A stretch of 64,000 bases of DNA from Phocoena phocoena (GCF_963924675.1 NC_089221.1:86858296-86922295); one strand, 5' to 3'. Shown: positions 11,741 through 23,269, counted from the stretch's first letter. The notes: a model not told the origin generated them from the letters alone. Numbers and translations: made by a program.

Positions 11741-12042
11741 TTGCTATTTATAAAGTTGTGGAGCAAAAGTAATTCTCATTTGTGTTTGTGGGAATACAAA
11801 AAAGTACAGCTGCTCTGGAAGTCAGTTTGGCAGTTTTTTACAAAACTAAACATAATCTTGCCATGTAATCCACCAGTGGTACTGCTTGGTATCTACCCTA
11901 AGGAGTTGAAAACTTATGTCTACACAAATGCTTATCACAAGTTTTCTAATCACTAAAACTTGGAAGCAACTAAGACATACATCAATAGATAAATGTATAA
12001 ACAATCTGTGGTACCTTCATAATATGAAATATTACTTAGTGA

Positions 12043-12640
12043 TAAAAAGAAATGAGTTATCAAATAATGATAAGATATGGAGGAACTTTAAAAGTATTTG
12101 CTGGGCTTCCCTGGTGGCGCAGTGGTTGAGAGTCCGCCTGCTGATGCAAGGGACATGGGTTCGTGCCCCGGTCCGGGAGGATCCCACATGCCTCGGAGCA
12201 GCTGGGCCCGTGGGTCATGGCCGCTGGGCCTGCGCGTCCGGAGCCTGTGCTCCGCAACGGCAGGGGCCGCGGCAGTGAGAGGCCCGCATACCACACACAC
12301 ACACACACAAAAAAAAGTATTTGCTAAGTGAAAGAAACTAATATAAAATTGTTTTCTAGTATGATTTTAATTATAGCACATTCTGGAAAAAGCAAAACTG
12401 TGAAGATGGTAAAAAGGTGAGTGGTTGCCATTAGTGGGGGTGAGTGGTTGCCATTAGGGGGGTAAAAAGAAATGAGTTATCAAATAATGATAAGATATGG
12501 AGGAACTTTAAAAGTATTTGCTAAGTGAAAGAAACTAATATAAAATTGTTTTCTAGTGTGATTTTAATTATAGCACATTCTGGAAAAAGCAAAACTGTGA
12601 AGATGGTAAAAAGGTGAGTGGTTGCCATTAGTGGGGGTAG
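12043..12640 (+). repeat. Tandem duplication, one copy with and one without a SINE
   Basis: Copy 1 (12043-12462, including the SINE) and copy 2 (12463-12640) share the same L1 3'UTR segment, starting taaaaagaaatgag and ending gccattagtggggg. By eye the copies differ at one base (tagtatg versus tagtgtg) apart from the SINE and the seam. The seam has a partial repeat of tgagtggttgccatta. The near identity argues for a recent event or an assembly artefact. Confidence 0.93.
12103..12312 (+). mobile_element. CHR-type SINE (young-looking)
   Basis: Close to the family consensus: gggcttccctggtggcgcag head, tRNA-like body, gtgagaggcccgc block, then a tail converted to a CA run before the A tail. Perfect target duplication aaaagtatttgct at 12090-12102 and 12313-12325. 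The paralogous copy at 12510-12522 has this target once, without a SINE, confirming the exact insertion point. Confidence 0.97.
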
Positions 12641-12660
12641 GGAAGGATAAATAAATGCAG

Positions 12661-13907
12661 CACAGGGGATGATTTGAAGACAATTTTTTAGAGCAGTTAT
12701 AGGTTTATAACAAAATTGAGAGTAAGATAAAGAGATTTTTCATATACCACCTGCCAAGGCACACATGCATAGCCTTACCTATTGTCAAAGCACTTACCAA
12801 AATGGAACATTTTTAAGCAAGGATGGACCTACATTGGCACATCATAATCACTCAAAATCCAAAGTTTACCTTAGAGCTCACTATTGGTGGTATACTTTTT
12901 ATGGGTTTGAAAAACTATATAATTACATCCATAATTATAATATCATATAGAGTATTTTCACTCTCCCCCCACCCCAAAAAAAAAACCCCTCTGTGCTCTG
13001 TCTGGGCCTGTTGCTTTCAGTTTCAGAAGGTTTTTAATTATTGACACAATATCTTTAATAAATATAGGCCTTTTATCTCTTATTGAGTGAGTTTCAGTAG
13101 ATTGTATTTTTCAAGAAATTGGTCCATTTCACTTATATTATCAAATTTGTAGGCAAAGAGTTTTTCCTAGTATTTTTTTATTAACCTCTTATTTCTCTTA
13201 ACCTCTTCTTCAAAAGGTTATGTCCGCTCTTTCATTTCCAATACTGGTAATTTTTGTCTTCTGTCTTTTTTTCTTAGTCTGGCTAGAAACTTATCAACTT
13301 TATTGATCTTTTCAAAGCACCAGCTTTCGGTTTTGTTGATTTTCTCTATTGATTTCCTATTTTCAATTGTTACTGATTTCTATTCTAATTCTTATTTTTT
13401 TTCTTCTGCTTACTTTGGATTTAATTTGCTCTTCTTTTTCAAGTTTCCTAAGGTAGAAACTTAGGTGATTTTAGATCTTTCTCCTTTTCTAACATATGCA
13501 TTCAATGCTATAAATTTCCCTGTATATATTATTTTCACTTTGTCCCACAAATTTTCATTTGAATCAAAATATTATTACAGTTTCTTGAGATTTCTTCTTT
13601 AATCCAAGTATTATTTAGAAGTGTTTTACACAATCTCCATATATTTTGGAATTTTCCAGTTTTCTTTCTGTTACTGATTTCTAGTTTGATTCCATTATGG
13701 TCTGAGAATACACACTGTATAATTTTTATTCTTTTAAATATGGTAAGGTGTGTTTTGTAACAGAATGTGGTCTATCTTAGTGAATGTTCCAAATGAGCCT
13801 GTGAGAAATGTTAATTCTGCTGTTGTTGGATGAAGTAGTTTATAGATGTCAATTATATACAGTTGATTGATGTTGTTGTTGAGTTCAATTACGTCCTATG
13901 GATTTTC
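12661..13907 (-). mobile_element. Old L1 inserted antisense in another L1
   Basis: From about 12683 it is the reverse complement of an old L1 3'UTR (agagcagttataggtttata, cacacatgcatagcc, ctacattggcacatcat). From about 13020 it is antisense ORF2 (tcaactttattgatctttt, ttcggttttgttgattttct, aatacacactgtata). The middle of ORF2 is missing. The host L1 sequence cacaggggat appears at both ends (12661-12670 and 13908-13917), consistent with a target duplication. Confidence 0.8.
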
Positions 13908-14220
13908 CACAGGGGATTTTTAAGGCAGTCAAACTATCCCATATGATAGTAGAATGATGAATACATGTCATACATTTATGAAAACCAATAGAACGTACAA
14001 CAGCAAGAGTGAACCCTAATGTAAATTATTGACTTTAGTTAATATCAGTTATTGCTCATTAAATGTAACAAATGTAACCTAGTAGTGCAAAATATTAATG
14101 GGGAAAATGGGATGGTGTAAGGATGTATATGAAAACTCTCTGTATTTTCTACTGAATTCTCCTGTAACCCTCTAACTACACAAATAGTTTAATAATTACA
14201 AAAATTAAATTAGAAACATA
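13908..14220 (+). mobile_element. Old L1 3'UTR (part 2)
   Basis: Resumes the L1 interrupted at 12661: cacaggggatttttaaggca, then atgatgaatacatgtcatac, caagagtgaaccctaatg and gaaaactctctgtattttc. It ends in an A-rich stretch near 14210. Very similar to the old 3'UTR at 3080-3250. Confidence 0.82.
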
Positions 14221-14945
14221 TAAAAAAGAAAAGTGTAAGTGTATACACTTATATCCTATTAAATCTCTTCCTTTGGAAAATTAAGGGTCTATATATGAGC
14301 TTTTAATGTGTAAAAGTTTGCAGACGATGGAATTTTTACATGTGAAATATATAGTTTTTGTCTAAAAAAACCCCTTAATGTTAGATATATTTCCAAATAT
14401 TTTTTTAAATGCCTTTTATCTAGCACCCGTTTCTTTTAAAAATGATTACTTTTTACTATTTTAAAAACTTACCTTAAAATGTTGGATTTCATTTTTACTT
14501 ATTTTTATAAATGTTTCATAGTTATTTTACTAGCATACATATTCTATCTTAGAAAACACTGCTAATTTTGGAATGCTTATCTTACAGTAGAAGGAAAATA
14601 AGTCATCAAACCATAAGTTTGAAATTTGTTCGATATTTTACCAAATGCATCTTGATTTTCCTGGAATAGTCACAATTTAGGTTTGTTGTTGCAAAATCCT
14701 GCCCACTAAGTGACATCTTTTATGTTGAAATGTGTCCCATTTGGACAATAAATTATACAGTCATCCTCAATAAGAAGGGATAACAGAATGGCACTTGAGA
14801 GATAATATCATCTTTAATTAACATTAAGAAAGTTCTTGTCAATGACTCTGGCTTGTGTTTGACTCATGGCAGTGTGGCAGCATATTATGTGCCTTAACGT
14901 AGAATGTATATGTTTTGTCATAAGTAAGTTATATCAGATCTTATT
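14221..14945. other. No recognisable feature
   Basis: AT-rich sequence without long frames or identifiable repeats. Confidence 0.5.
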
Positions 14946-14957
14946 AGAAACAATGAT

Positions 14958-15083
14958 GGGAATTCCCTGGCAGTCGAGTGGTTAGGACTCTGTGCTTTCA
15001 CTGCCAAGGCCCAGCTTTGATCCCTGGTCAGAGAACTAAGGTCCCGCAAGCCACATAAGCACGGCCAAAAGAAAAAAAAAAAA
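14958..15083 (+). mobile_element. Short CHR-1/Bov-tA-like SINE
   Basis: A different SINE subtype: head ggaattccctggcagtcgag, then gtggttaggactctgtgctt, ttgatccctggtcagagaac and taaggtcccgcaagccac, ending in an A tail. The preceding target agaaacaatgatg (14946-14958) recurs in part at 15083-15091, the point where a second SINE begins. Confidence 0.92.
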
Positions 15084-15092
15084 GAAACAATA

Positions 15093-15430
15093 GGGCTTCC
15101 CTGGTGGCGCAGTGGTTGAGAGTCTGCCTGCCAATGCAGGAGACATGAGTTCGAGCCCTGGTCTGGGAAGATCCCACATGCCGCGGAGCAACTGCGCCCG
15201 TGAGTCACAACTACTGAGTCTGTGCGTCTGGAGCCTATGCTCCGCAACGGGAGAGGCCGTGATTGTGAGAGGTCCACACACCGCGATGAAGAGTGGCCCC
15301 CGCTTGCCGCAACTGGAGAAGGCCCTCGCACAGAAATGAAGACGCAACACAGCCAAAAATAAATAAATAAATTTTTAAAAAACCAAAAAATAAAAAACTG
15401 AAGCTCAGAGAAAGTTAGTCTAAAAAAAAA
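15093..15430 (+). mobile_element. Long CHR-type SINE with extended 3' part
   Basis: Has the common head and body, then continues past the usual end into gatgaagagtggcccccgct, tgccgcaactggagaag and cacagccaaaaataaataaa, the 3' extension of longer CHR subtypes. The A-rich tail runs to about 15433 and is followed by agaaacaatgat (15434-15445), a third copy of the target word. The 197-codon minus-strand frame across both SINEs is not a gene. Confidence 0.92.
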
Positions 15431-15445
15431 AAAAGAAACAATGAT

Positions 15446-16899
15446 AGAAAGTTCGATTTTAGCAAAGAGTATATGTAAGTAATACACTGTTTGCCAGAAT
15501 TTCTTATACAATTTTCTGGGTAATATATACCTCTCACCTAGTTTCTCATTTTCTTGGAAAGGGTTTTATGTGGGTCCAAGCTTGAGACTAGAGAATTTCA
15601 CAAATAATAATCTGGTATGTTCTGACATAACTGGGTTCTGAATATTAATATGTATATATGTAATGAGAGTAGGAAAAATTACACATATTTTTCCTAGATT
15701 AACTTCCCATTATAATGATGAGAAAATGTTGAGAGTTGACTTACTAATCCAAGTGTCCCTAATAATGCTAAAGCTCCAAATTTCTGGGTCACTATGTGAA
15801 CCACAGTTTTGCTAAGACAGTGGAACTTCTGTTTTTGGATGAGTTTTAGATAAGAATCAGTAAGCACATAGGCAATTTAATGCAACTACTTGGCTATAAA
15901 CTGCATCAGTAGACATATGTTTCTTTAATGCGTTCACTTTAATGTGGTAAAAGTAATTCTATCTGCATTCATATGTATTAGTTGCTGTTTTCATTTAGCA
16001 ACAAATTTTAAGTGTTCGGAATACTTTTATTTCGCCCTGGCTTTCCTCCATTCCCTGAGCTTGTAACAACTTATTCATAAACTAACAGGGAAGACAGCAG
16101 GAGAACAATGATCCATCCTCGATTAAACATTACACTTTTACATCAAGGATAAAGAGGGTCCAGGGAAATTAATCCTTTGCCCTAGGAAGTTTATTAAAAA
16201 TGCTAAATCAGAAGTCGATGGCAGCTTAAATAGCTTGAAGTCTCTAGGGGAAATCTTCTAAAATCCTATCTGTTAAGGTAGGCTTGGTTCAAAAAGAGGC
16301 AAAGATCAAGGTAAGAAAAATAGCATAGCTATCAAACATTGCTGACCTTAAATGTTGACGTTAAGAAACTAAAGAAAATATTTACACAACAGACACTATA
16401 TGTCAATAAAAATCTATTTAGTACTGAAAGCTTGAATTATTTTTTTGACTTAAAAACTTAAATATCTGAAACTACCTCTGAACAGAAAAAATAGAGTCTC
16501 AAGATAACAAATTGGTGCTTAAACATTTATATTCATGCATGATTAGAGCATGTCTCCTACAAATATCTGCTGCAAAAACTACACAGATTAAAATGTTTCT
16601 GCAAATAAAACATGGTCCCAGCTATATAATTTTTCTATTAAGGAATAAGGAGATGGAAAAAATACCCCTATATATATTGCAATTGATTCAAGTGTGTGGC
16701 AAGTCTCACAAATTGTGACATATATAAAAATATATTGTACTCTGCAGTGAATTTTAGATAAGGATCAGTTAATAAGCATTTCAAGACTAGTATAAAAAGT
16801 AGGTTTTAAAAACTCTAAGAGACATTACGAGTTTTTGCTCTGATGTGTAAAAATCTTGGAAGTCACCACTCACATACTTATAATAAGAAACAAACTAAA
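15446..16899. other. No recognisable feature
   Basis: AT-rich sequence. The longest frame (68 codons at 16512-16718) has no motif. No clear repeat was identified by eye. Confidence 0.5.
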
Positions 16900-19190
16900 C
16901 AGATTGATAACCAACAACTCTTGTTAGGTCCACCAGAGAATTGAGTTCACATAACAAACCACTGTCCTGAAAACTGTAGACACAGACAAATAGAGAATCA
17001 CAGCTTCCAGGAAAGAGAAATCACTGGAACAAGTCATAAATAGGAACACTTAACCAGTAATTTGCAAATGACTGAAGCTGAATGTGGGCTGGCTTGAGAG
17101 TTAAAATTTCTTGGAGGCCCAGACTCAGGAAGCACCTCTGAACGTTCATGAGTTTTATCTCTAGGACCCCTACTAGGTTCTCTTGATGAAGGTCAGAGAA
17201 AAATGACTTCCTACTTCTGGTGATAGAGGAGGGGAGGGAATATAACAATTTTGAAATAGGCCATGACCATTATGTTCTCCATAACAAATTGCCCTCATGG
17301 GAAAATACTTTATCAGAGCCTTATCTAACCAAGGGGAAGAGGAATTAGACAACTCCAGCTTCCAGAAGACTTTAGGTCTCACACAGGGAAGAAAAAATGG
17401 CTAATAAATGTTTCTAAAGGTCACAGCCCAGGGACAGTGGCAGACTCCCAAAATGGATAATTAATTAAAAAATTATAGAATGGTTCTCTCCCCCAATACC
17501 TTACAACCACATCCAGGGGTTCAGTATAGTAACAGTAAATTATAACTGAGGTAGCTTCAAGACAGACTCTATTTAAGAGACAGTTTCTAGGAAAACCCAA
17601 AAACAGCAGTGGAGGAAAAAATAAGAGCATATAGGAAACTGAAGCCTCTGACCCTTCCAGTTACAGCAAACATTTAATGCTTCATAACTCCTAGCCAGAT
17701 AAACATATAACCTCTCAAAGAAGGCCTATTTGCCTCAGTTCTTATGTCATGTACAACTTTCAACAAAAAATTACAAGACATTACAACAAAAAATTGCAAG
17801 ACATGGTAAAAAGGCAAGAAAAAGTCGTCGTCTGCAGAGACAACACAAGCACCTAGAATCAGATAAGGGAGAGATTTTGGAATTATCAGACAGGGAATTT
17901 AAAATAACTCTGATTAATATGCTGAGGGCTTTAATGAAAAATATTGGCAACATGAAAGAACAGATGAGGAATGTAAGTGAAGAGATGGAAACCATAAGAA
18001 AGAATCAAAAGGAAGTGCAAGAAATTAGTCAGTGAAATAATTAAATAATTCCTTTGATGGATTCATTATTAAATTGGACACAGCTGAGGAAAGAATCAGT
18101 GAGCCTGCAGATATATGAATAGAAATTTCCCAAACTGAAAAAAAAAAAGAAATGAAAACAAAAAAGAACAGAAGAGCCAAAAACTATGGGACTATAATAA
18201 AAAGTGAAACATGCACATAGGGGGAATATCAGAAGGAAAACAGAGAGAAAAAACAGCAAGATAAATATTTGAACTAATAATTGCTGATAACTTTTCAAAA
18301 TTAATGACTTACACTAAGAAGTCTGGAGAACGGCAAGCAGGGTAAATATTATTAACCTATACATAGGCATATCATATTCGAACTGCAGGAAATAAAAGAC
18401 TCTTGAAAGAAGTCAAAGAAAAAAATGTTTTACTTTCAGAAGAGCAAAGATTAGAATTACATCAGACTTCTCTTCAAAAGCAATACAAGCAAGAAGAAAG
18501 TGGAATGAAATATTTAAAGTGTTAAGAAAAACGCACAACAACAATAACCTAGAAATGTGTATCTTTTCAAATTATTCTCAAAAGTGAAAGACAAATACAA
18601 ATGTCCTCATATAAAAAAAATGAGGGGATTTGTCATCAGTAGATCTGCCTTGCAAGAATGGTAAAATAAAATCATTTGTCTTTCTTATTCTTAATTGATT
18701 TAATAGAGCTATTTGTTCAAAATAATCACACCAACAATATAACAGGTGATTATAACTTATGGATAAGTAAAATAAATAACAGCAATGTTTTAAAAGATGG
18801 GGGGGATGAATTAGGAATATTCAGTTATAAGGAGAAAGGTAAATCACAAACAAATAAGAATATCAATTTGTAAAATCTAGGACCATGTCAAGGTAACAGA
18901 AATAATTTTGGTTTTGGAAAAGAAGAATCTTTTTGAGGCAGAAGAAAAGGAAACAATGATGTGTGAATACAAGGGTAAACTACATTTGAAGAGTGGTGAA
19001 ATTGAGGGAGCTCATGCCAAATGACCTCCACCCTCAATGAATTAGATGGGATGACTTTCTGTTGAAAGAGAAGAATGATATTGAAAATGACATTAAAATA
19101 GAGGTCTAGGATGGGATAGACAAATTTAAAATATTTCTACAGGGAGAGAATTAATATGGGTTAACTAAACAGATGGCTAGGCAGAGATCA
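16900..19190 (+). mobile_element. Old L1 5'UTR, ORF1 and inter-ORF region (HAL1-like layout)
   Basis: About 16900-17760 is an old L1 5'UTR and parallels 700-1385 of this window. 17765-18650 is a decayed ORF1. 18650-18900 contains the post-ORF1 region (aacaggtgattataacttat, ataacagcaatgttttaaaa, gggggatgaattaggaat). No ORF2 follows, which fits either a deleted L1M or a HAL1-type element; I cannot separate these by eye. Confidence 0.75.
17730..18650 (+). pseudogene. L1 ORF1 remnant
   Basis: The longest open piece (17730-18035) includes LSDREFKITLINMLRALMKN followed by a charged heptad-like stretch with MRNVSEEMETIRKNQKEV, resembling the N-terminal coiled coil of L1 ORF1 protein (RNA-binding chaperone of the L1 particle). 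A stop follows GLN at 18035, and further downstream TAEERISEPADI continues the same protein in another frame. Frameshifts and stops make it inactive. Confidence 0.72.
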
Positions 19191-19559
19191 AAAGCTAGGG
19201 GAGATTAAATATCCATATTATAGTGAATACCTGTCACATGTTTCTATGAGCATTTCCAGCCATATAAGGCTGAACAGGAGCAAAATATGAAGTAAATACA
19301 CAGGCAGAATATTTGCTTAGGGAGCACTATTTTTTATTTGTTTACTTGTCTAAATTTTAATTGTCTAAATTTGTGCTCTCTTTATTGGCACTACCTCCTA
19401 TTTGTTTTCAGTGGTTACAATGAAATCAAAAGTACTGTCTCTAGTCTTCCTGGATGATAGATCAGAAAAGAAGGGAAAATGTAGGGTGATAATGTGTCTA
19501 ATTTTTTTTTAAGTTTTTAATGATCTTACTCCACTTAGTATGTAGGAGCTGCAAGAGAG
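19191..19559. other. No recognisable feature
   Basis: AT-rich sequence between the old L1 and the MITE at 19562. Contains a T run at 19502-19510 and no coding signal. Confidence 0.5.
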
Positions 19560-19561
19560 TA

Positions 19562-19884
19562 CAGTAATTCCCCTACATATGAAAATTTAAGTTGCAAACT
19601 TTCAAAGATGCGAACTTGTGTTCACACGTCCAATCACGTAAGTTACTTCATGTGTCTGGCATGCATTGTCACGTGGGTGCATCCTCTACAAGTGGCTGTG
19701 CTTTACTGTACTGTTTGTTTGTTTTTTATGTATTATTTATGTGAAAAATATTATAAACCTATTACAGCACAGTACTATATAGCCAATTGTGTTAGTTGGG
19801 TACCTAGGCTAACTTTGTTGAACTTAGGAACAAACTGAACTTAAGAACGGAACGGAACTCATTTGTATGTAGGGGACTTAACGG
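19562..19884 (+). mobile_element. TA-flanked mariner-like MITE with inverted ends
   Basis: Starts cagtaattcccctacatatg and ends with the approximate reverse complement, tgtatgtaggggacttaacgg. Both ends abut a TA dinucleotide (19560-19561 and 19885-19886), the target of Tc1/mariner transposons. Internal blocks ttagttgggtacctaggcta and cagcacagtactatatagcc are ones I associate with a repeat common in cetartiodactyls. No transposase is encoded. Orientation is arbitrary. Confidence 0.8.
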
Positions 19885-19886
19885 TA

Positions 19887-20514
19887 TTTCTTCCAGCTTA
19901 ACAATGAGAAAAGGCCAAGTAATCCAAGTAACTTTTCTGAAACTATCAGACATAGGATGCCACAAGGCAACCAAATAAATTGAATTCCAAAGCATGACCC
20001 TCCTGGAAGAGATGACACATAGAAAGTTTTTTACGTTTGGAAAAGCATGGAAAATATTGGTTACTCTACAAAAAGGTAAGAAGAAATTAGCTAAAATATT
20101 AACTGATTCTTAAAGGCCAGATGTGGAACACTTGTTTGGAAAATCTGGGATCTCCAAACCCAAGATGACTTTGTAGGCCTCCAAAGGGTGCTCATAAGAA
20201 GGATTGGGGGCAAGGCAGAAAACCAAAGAGAACCATTCTCTATGATACAGGATACAGAGGTTATTAGCTCCTGCTTGAGAAAGACAGAAAGCCGTGCCCA
20301 TTTCCCTCAGAACCATCTCTCATTGGAGCAAAAATCTGAGGCTGCTGGTAAAGGATAGCAAACTCTCCATCTCCCAGGGATGAGGAAAAATCTATTGATT
20401 CTGGGGGACTGGGTTTGGAAGAAGAAAAACATATCTGCATCTGAGGAAATATAAGAACACTCTCACCAATAGGATGCAAGTAAAGAGCCATTGTAGCTGG
20501 TGAAATGTTAGAAT
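19887..20514. other. No recognisable feature
   Basis: Two minus-strand frames of 68-75 codons (20110-20491) overlap in different frames and show no motif. No repeat identified. Confidence 0.5.
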
Positions 20515-20724
20515 TAGGGTTGCTGGATTCAGCAAATAAAAATACAAGACTTCCAGTTAAATTTCAAACACAAAACAAATAACTTTTTAGTATATTTTTT
20601 TACCACATGAAACATACTTGCATTAATAGTATATTCTATAAGACATACTTATACTACAAACGACTTACTGTTTTTTTGAAATTCAAATTTAACAGGGAAT
20701 TTTGTTTTTTAGCTGTCAACCCTA
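20515..20724. mobile_element. Palindromic MITE
   Basis: Begins tagggttgctggattcagca and ends tgtcaacccta, so the ends are TAGGGTTG and CAACCCTA. Inside, ttaaatttcaaa near the left is matched by gaaattcaaatttaac near the right, and the centre holds further partial inverted repeats. This is a long-inverted-repeat, non-autonomous DNA transposon of ancient mammalian type; I do not assign a family name. Confidence 0.72.
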
Positions 20725-20844
20725 TGTAAAAGCAAAAGACCTCTGTCCATGAGGGAAGAGCAAGAAATCCTCTTGTGCCTAGATTTTGTTTGCTCTATAG
20801 TCAAAATTCATGTAGTATCTGACATGTTTCAGTAGCTAATCTTC

Positions 20845-21520
20845 TGCTGTCACTTCTAACCTGAATTATTGGGAAAGTCTTTTAACCACTTTCTTCCTCA
20901 CCCACATATAGTCAATTCTCGATATAGCAGTCAGAATTTGCTATTAAAACCTAGGTCACATCATGTTATTCTTAGCTCAAGTCCTTTGGTGGCTTCTGAT
21001 AAGTAGAGAATCTCAGAAGAAAAGCCAAAGTTCTTGTGACCTACTAGGTCCTAAAATGTCTAGCCCCTTTTCTGTTGATTTTCTCCACCCAGCAATAGAA
21101 CCTCTTGCTGTTTATAGAATTTGCCAATCATATTAGGGCCTTTGTGCTTGCTACTCGCTCTGCCTGGAAGGTTTTCCTCCCCGTTATCAACACATGGTTC
21201 TCCTCTCATCTTTTGGATCTTTCCTCAAATGGTAGTTGTTAACTGAGGCCTTCTGTAACAGTGCTTTCCAAAATTATATCTCACCATTCTCATCTGTCAC
21301 TCTCTGTTCTCATCATGTTTTATTGTTAGTCACCTAAGACATCATATATTTTATTTATTTATGTGTTTGTTTTCTATCTCCCTTCACTAAATGAGGATTG
21401 GGGAAACATGTTTTATTCACAGCTATGTCTCAGAATTTAGAAGAATTCATAGAAACATAAATGATGCTCAATAAATGTGCTAAATAAATGAAGCAATACA
21501 CAAATGAATGAATTAAAGCA
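20845..21520 (+). mobile_element. L2 LINE 3' portion
   Basis: Diverged but ordered L2 blocks: tcacatcatgttattc, ggtggcttctgat, gggcctttgtgcttgctact, ctctgcctggaaggttttcc, ctcctctcatcttttgg, ttcctcaaatgg, gaggccttctgtaac, and the L2 terminus gatgctcaataaatgtgct. The underlying protein was an L2 ORF2 C-terminus; no open frame survives. Confidence 0.85.
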
Positions 21521-23269
21521 TAAATGACCAAATGTTACTATCAAAATGACAATGTATTATTTTAGAACATTTATTATAATACTGATATGTAGAGATGTTG
21601 ATTAAAACATGGTACATTTATATGTTGTTCCTTCTGAGTATTCATCGCATTAGAGTATGACTTTTCTTGACTCCTTAGGATACTGCAGTAACTCTCAATC
21701 TCACAATAAGTTTCTATATTGATATAAAGTGCTGCCTCAAATGGGTTATACTGTAGGCTTTTAATACCAACATTCACCATGCTAAAATATATGCATGGCC
21801 TATAACTTCTGTGGAATAGTCTACATTGTGGAATAGGTGTGATCCCGAGGCAGAGCTTAAAATAAGCAAATAGGTCAAATGTTCAACGTACCTGCAATAT
21901 TTTTAATTACTTGGCATATCTTTTTAAATGAAATGTTCAGACCCTTTCAAACCACTGTGACACTAAACTTAAATAGGAGGAATACCAGGAGCCCCATGTG
22001 TTTCATCTTTTTTAATGCTCCAAGTAAAATGAATCTTTTGATTTTTTTCATCCTGAAAATGTCTCTAAAGAGCCAGTGGTTTAAATGCAAAGTTCTTCCC
22101 TTAAGGAAAAGGTTCGAAGTTTTCATTTTCCAAGAGTAACATATTACTTTCTCACATGAAAGTTTTGTCTATTTTATTGCTGGAGTTGAAAAAAGAAAAA
22201 AATCTCAGAACTTCTTTAATATAGCCCAATTCATCAAACTGATTCTTTCTTGCTCTAGGTTATTTCTCATTGATATTCCCTTTGGTTGCTAGAAATTTCT
22301 AAATTAGTGTTTCATACATCTATGTGGCACACATTATTTAGCTAACTATTACCTTTTATTTGTATTCATTATGTGTGTATGTGACTTTATCATTGCTCAG
22401 CATTATAATAACCATAAAGGAGTGATATATATTGCTATGGATACAGAGATAAAAGTATTTCATTTGAAAATCAGCATCTTCTCTTATTATAATTTGTTAA
22501 AAAAGGAACTTCATTAAACATAAAATGTCACTTTTTTTTTATCATTGTATGAGTGTATGAGTTTGTTTTTATTATGGTGTCAGTGAACAACTGCTTTCAG
22601 TATCTGTTTGCTTGTTTATTTAACTTATTTAAATCTATATGTCCTTTAAACTGTAAAATATTGCCTTTTATAGTTGAAAGAGAAATGAAGTAATAATGAC
22701 AGTAATACCTGCATACTCTAGGTAAAAAATGTTTATGCCTTGTATAAATTATGTTCTGCCAAATTAATTAAAGTGGGAATTTACACCTCAGAATGACAAT
22801 TTTTTTTTCTTTTTAAATTTTTTTGGAGAATGTACATAACTGCTTTGAATTTTATCTTGTTACAAAATATAAACATGCCTTACTCTTGCATTCATTTCTT
22901 TAGATGAAGTAATAGCAAGATTCACTTTAAGAAGTATTTTCAATTCTAATTTTTATGAAAATATGTATTCCATACACATATATTGAAGGAACAATGAGCA
23001 TAATCTCTACTGATTTCACAGGTGACAGTTTTTAATCATTAAATAGCATAAATCATTAAAATATAAAGAATATAGGCAATTTATTATTAAAAACAACTAG
23101 TATTAAATTTTAAAAATTTCTATCTCCTACTTTTTTACTTTGCAAAATTTAAATACATAGATATTCCTATACAATGATACCATTGCTTACTTTAAAATAG
23201 AAGTAATTATATTTACATTTAAATATATTTAAACCACAAACATCATCTTTACAGTTCTGGTGGGCAGTC
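21521..23269. other. No recognisable gene; unassigned
   Basis: AT-rich. An 86-codon plus-strand frame (21879-22139) has a hydrophobic start but no recognisable domain, start context or partner. No repeat identified by eye. Confidence 0.5.

Larger units (their letters stand above)
11765..12660 (+). mobile_element. Old L1 ORF2 end/3'UTR (part 1), with duplication and SINE
   Basis: Sense old L1 3' region: gtttggcagttttttac, tggtatctaccctaagga, actaaaacttggaagcaac, ggtaccttcataatatgaaat. It leads into the 3'UTR (ttctggaaaaagcaaaactg, gtgagtggttgcc). It is interrupted by a tandem duplication, a SINE, and at 12661 by an antisense L1; the same 3'UTR resumes at 13908. Confidence 0.8.

Noticed and set aside
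12103..12180. tRNA-like sequence with A-box and B-box words in the SINEs
   Set aside because: The CHR SINE head is tRNA-derived, but there is no complete cloverleaf or separate tRNA gene.
14918..15511. 197-codon minus-strand open frame
   Set aside because: It spans two SINEs and their tails; the translated content matches antisense SINE frames at other loci.
16900..19190. Candidate host gene encoding a coiled-coil protein at 17730-18035
   Set aside because: The sequence and context match an old L1 5'UTR plus ORF1, including a second decayed copy at 700-2300 of the same window.
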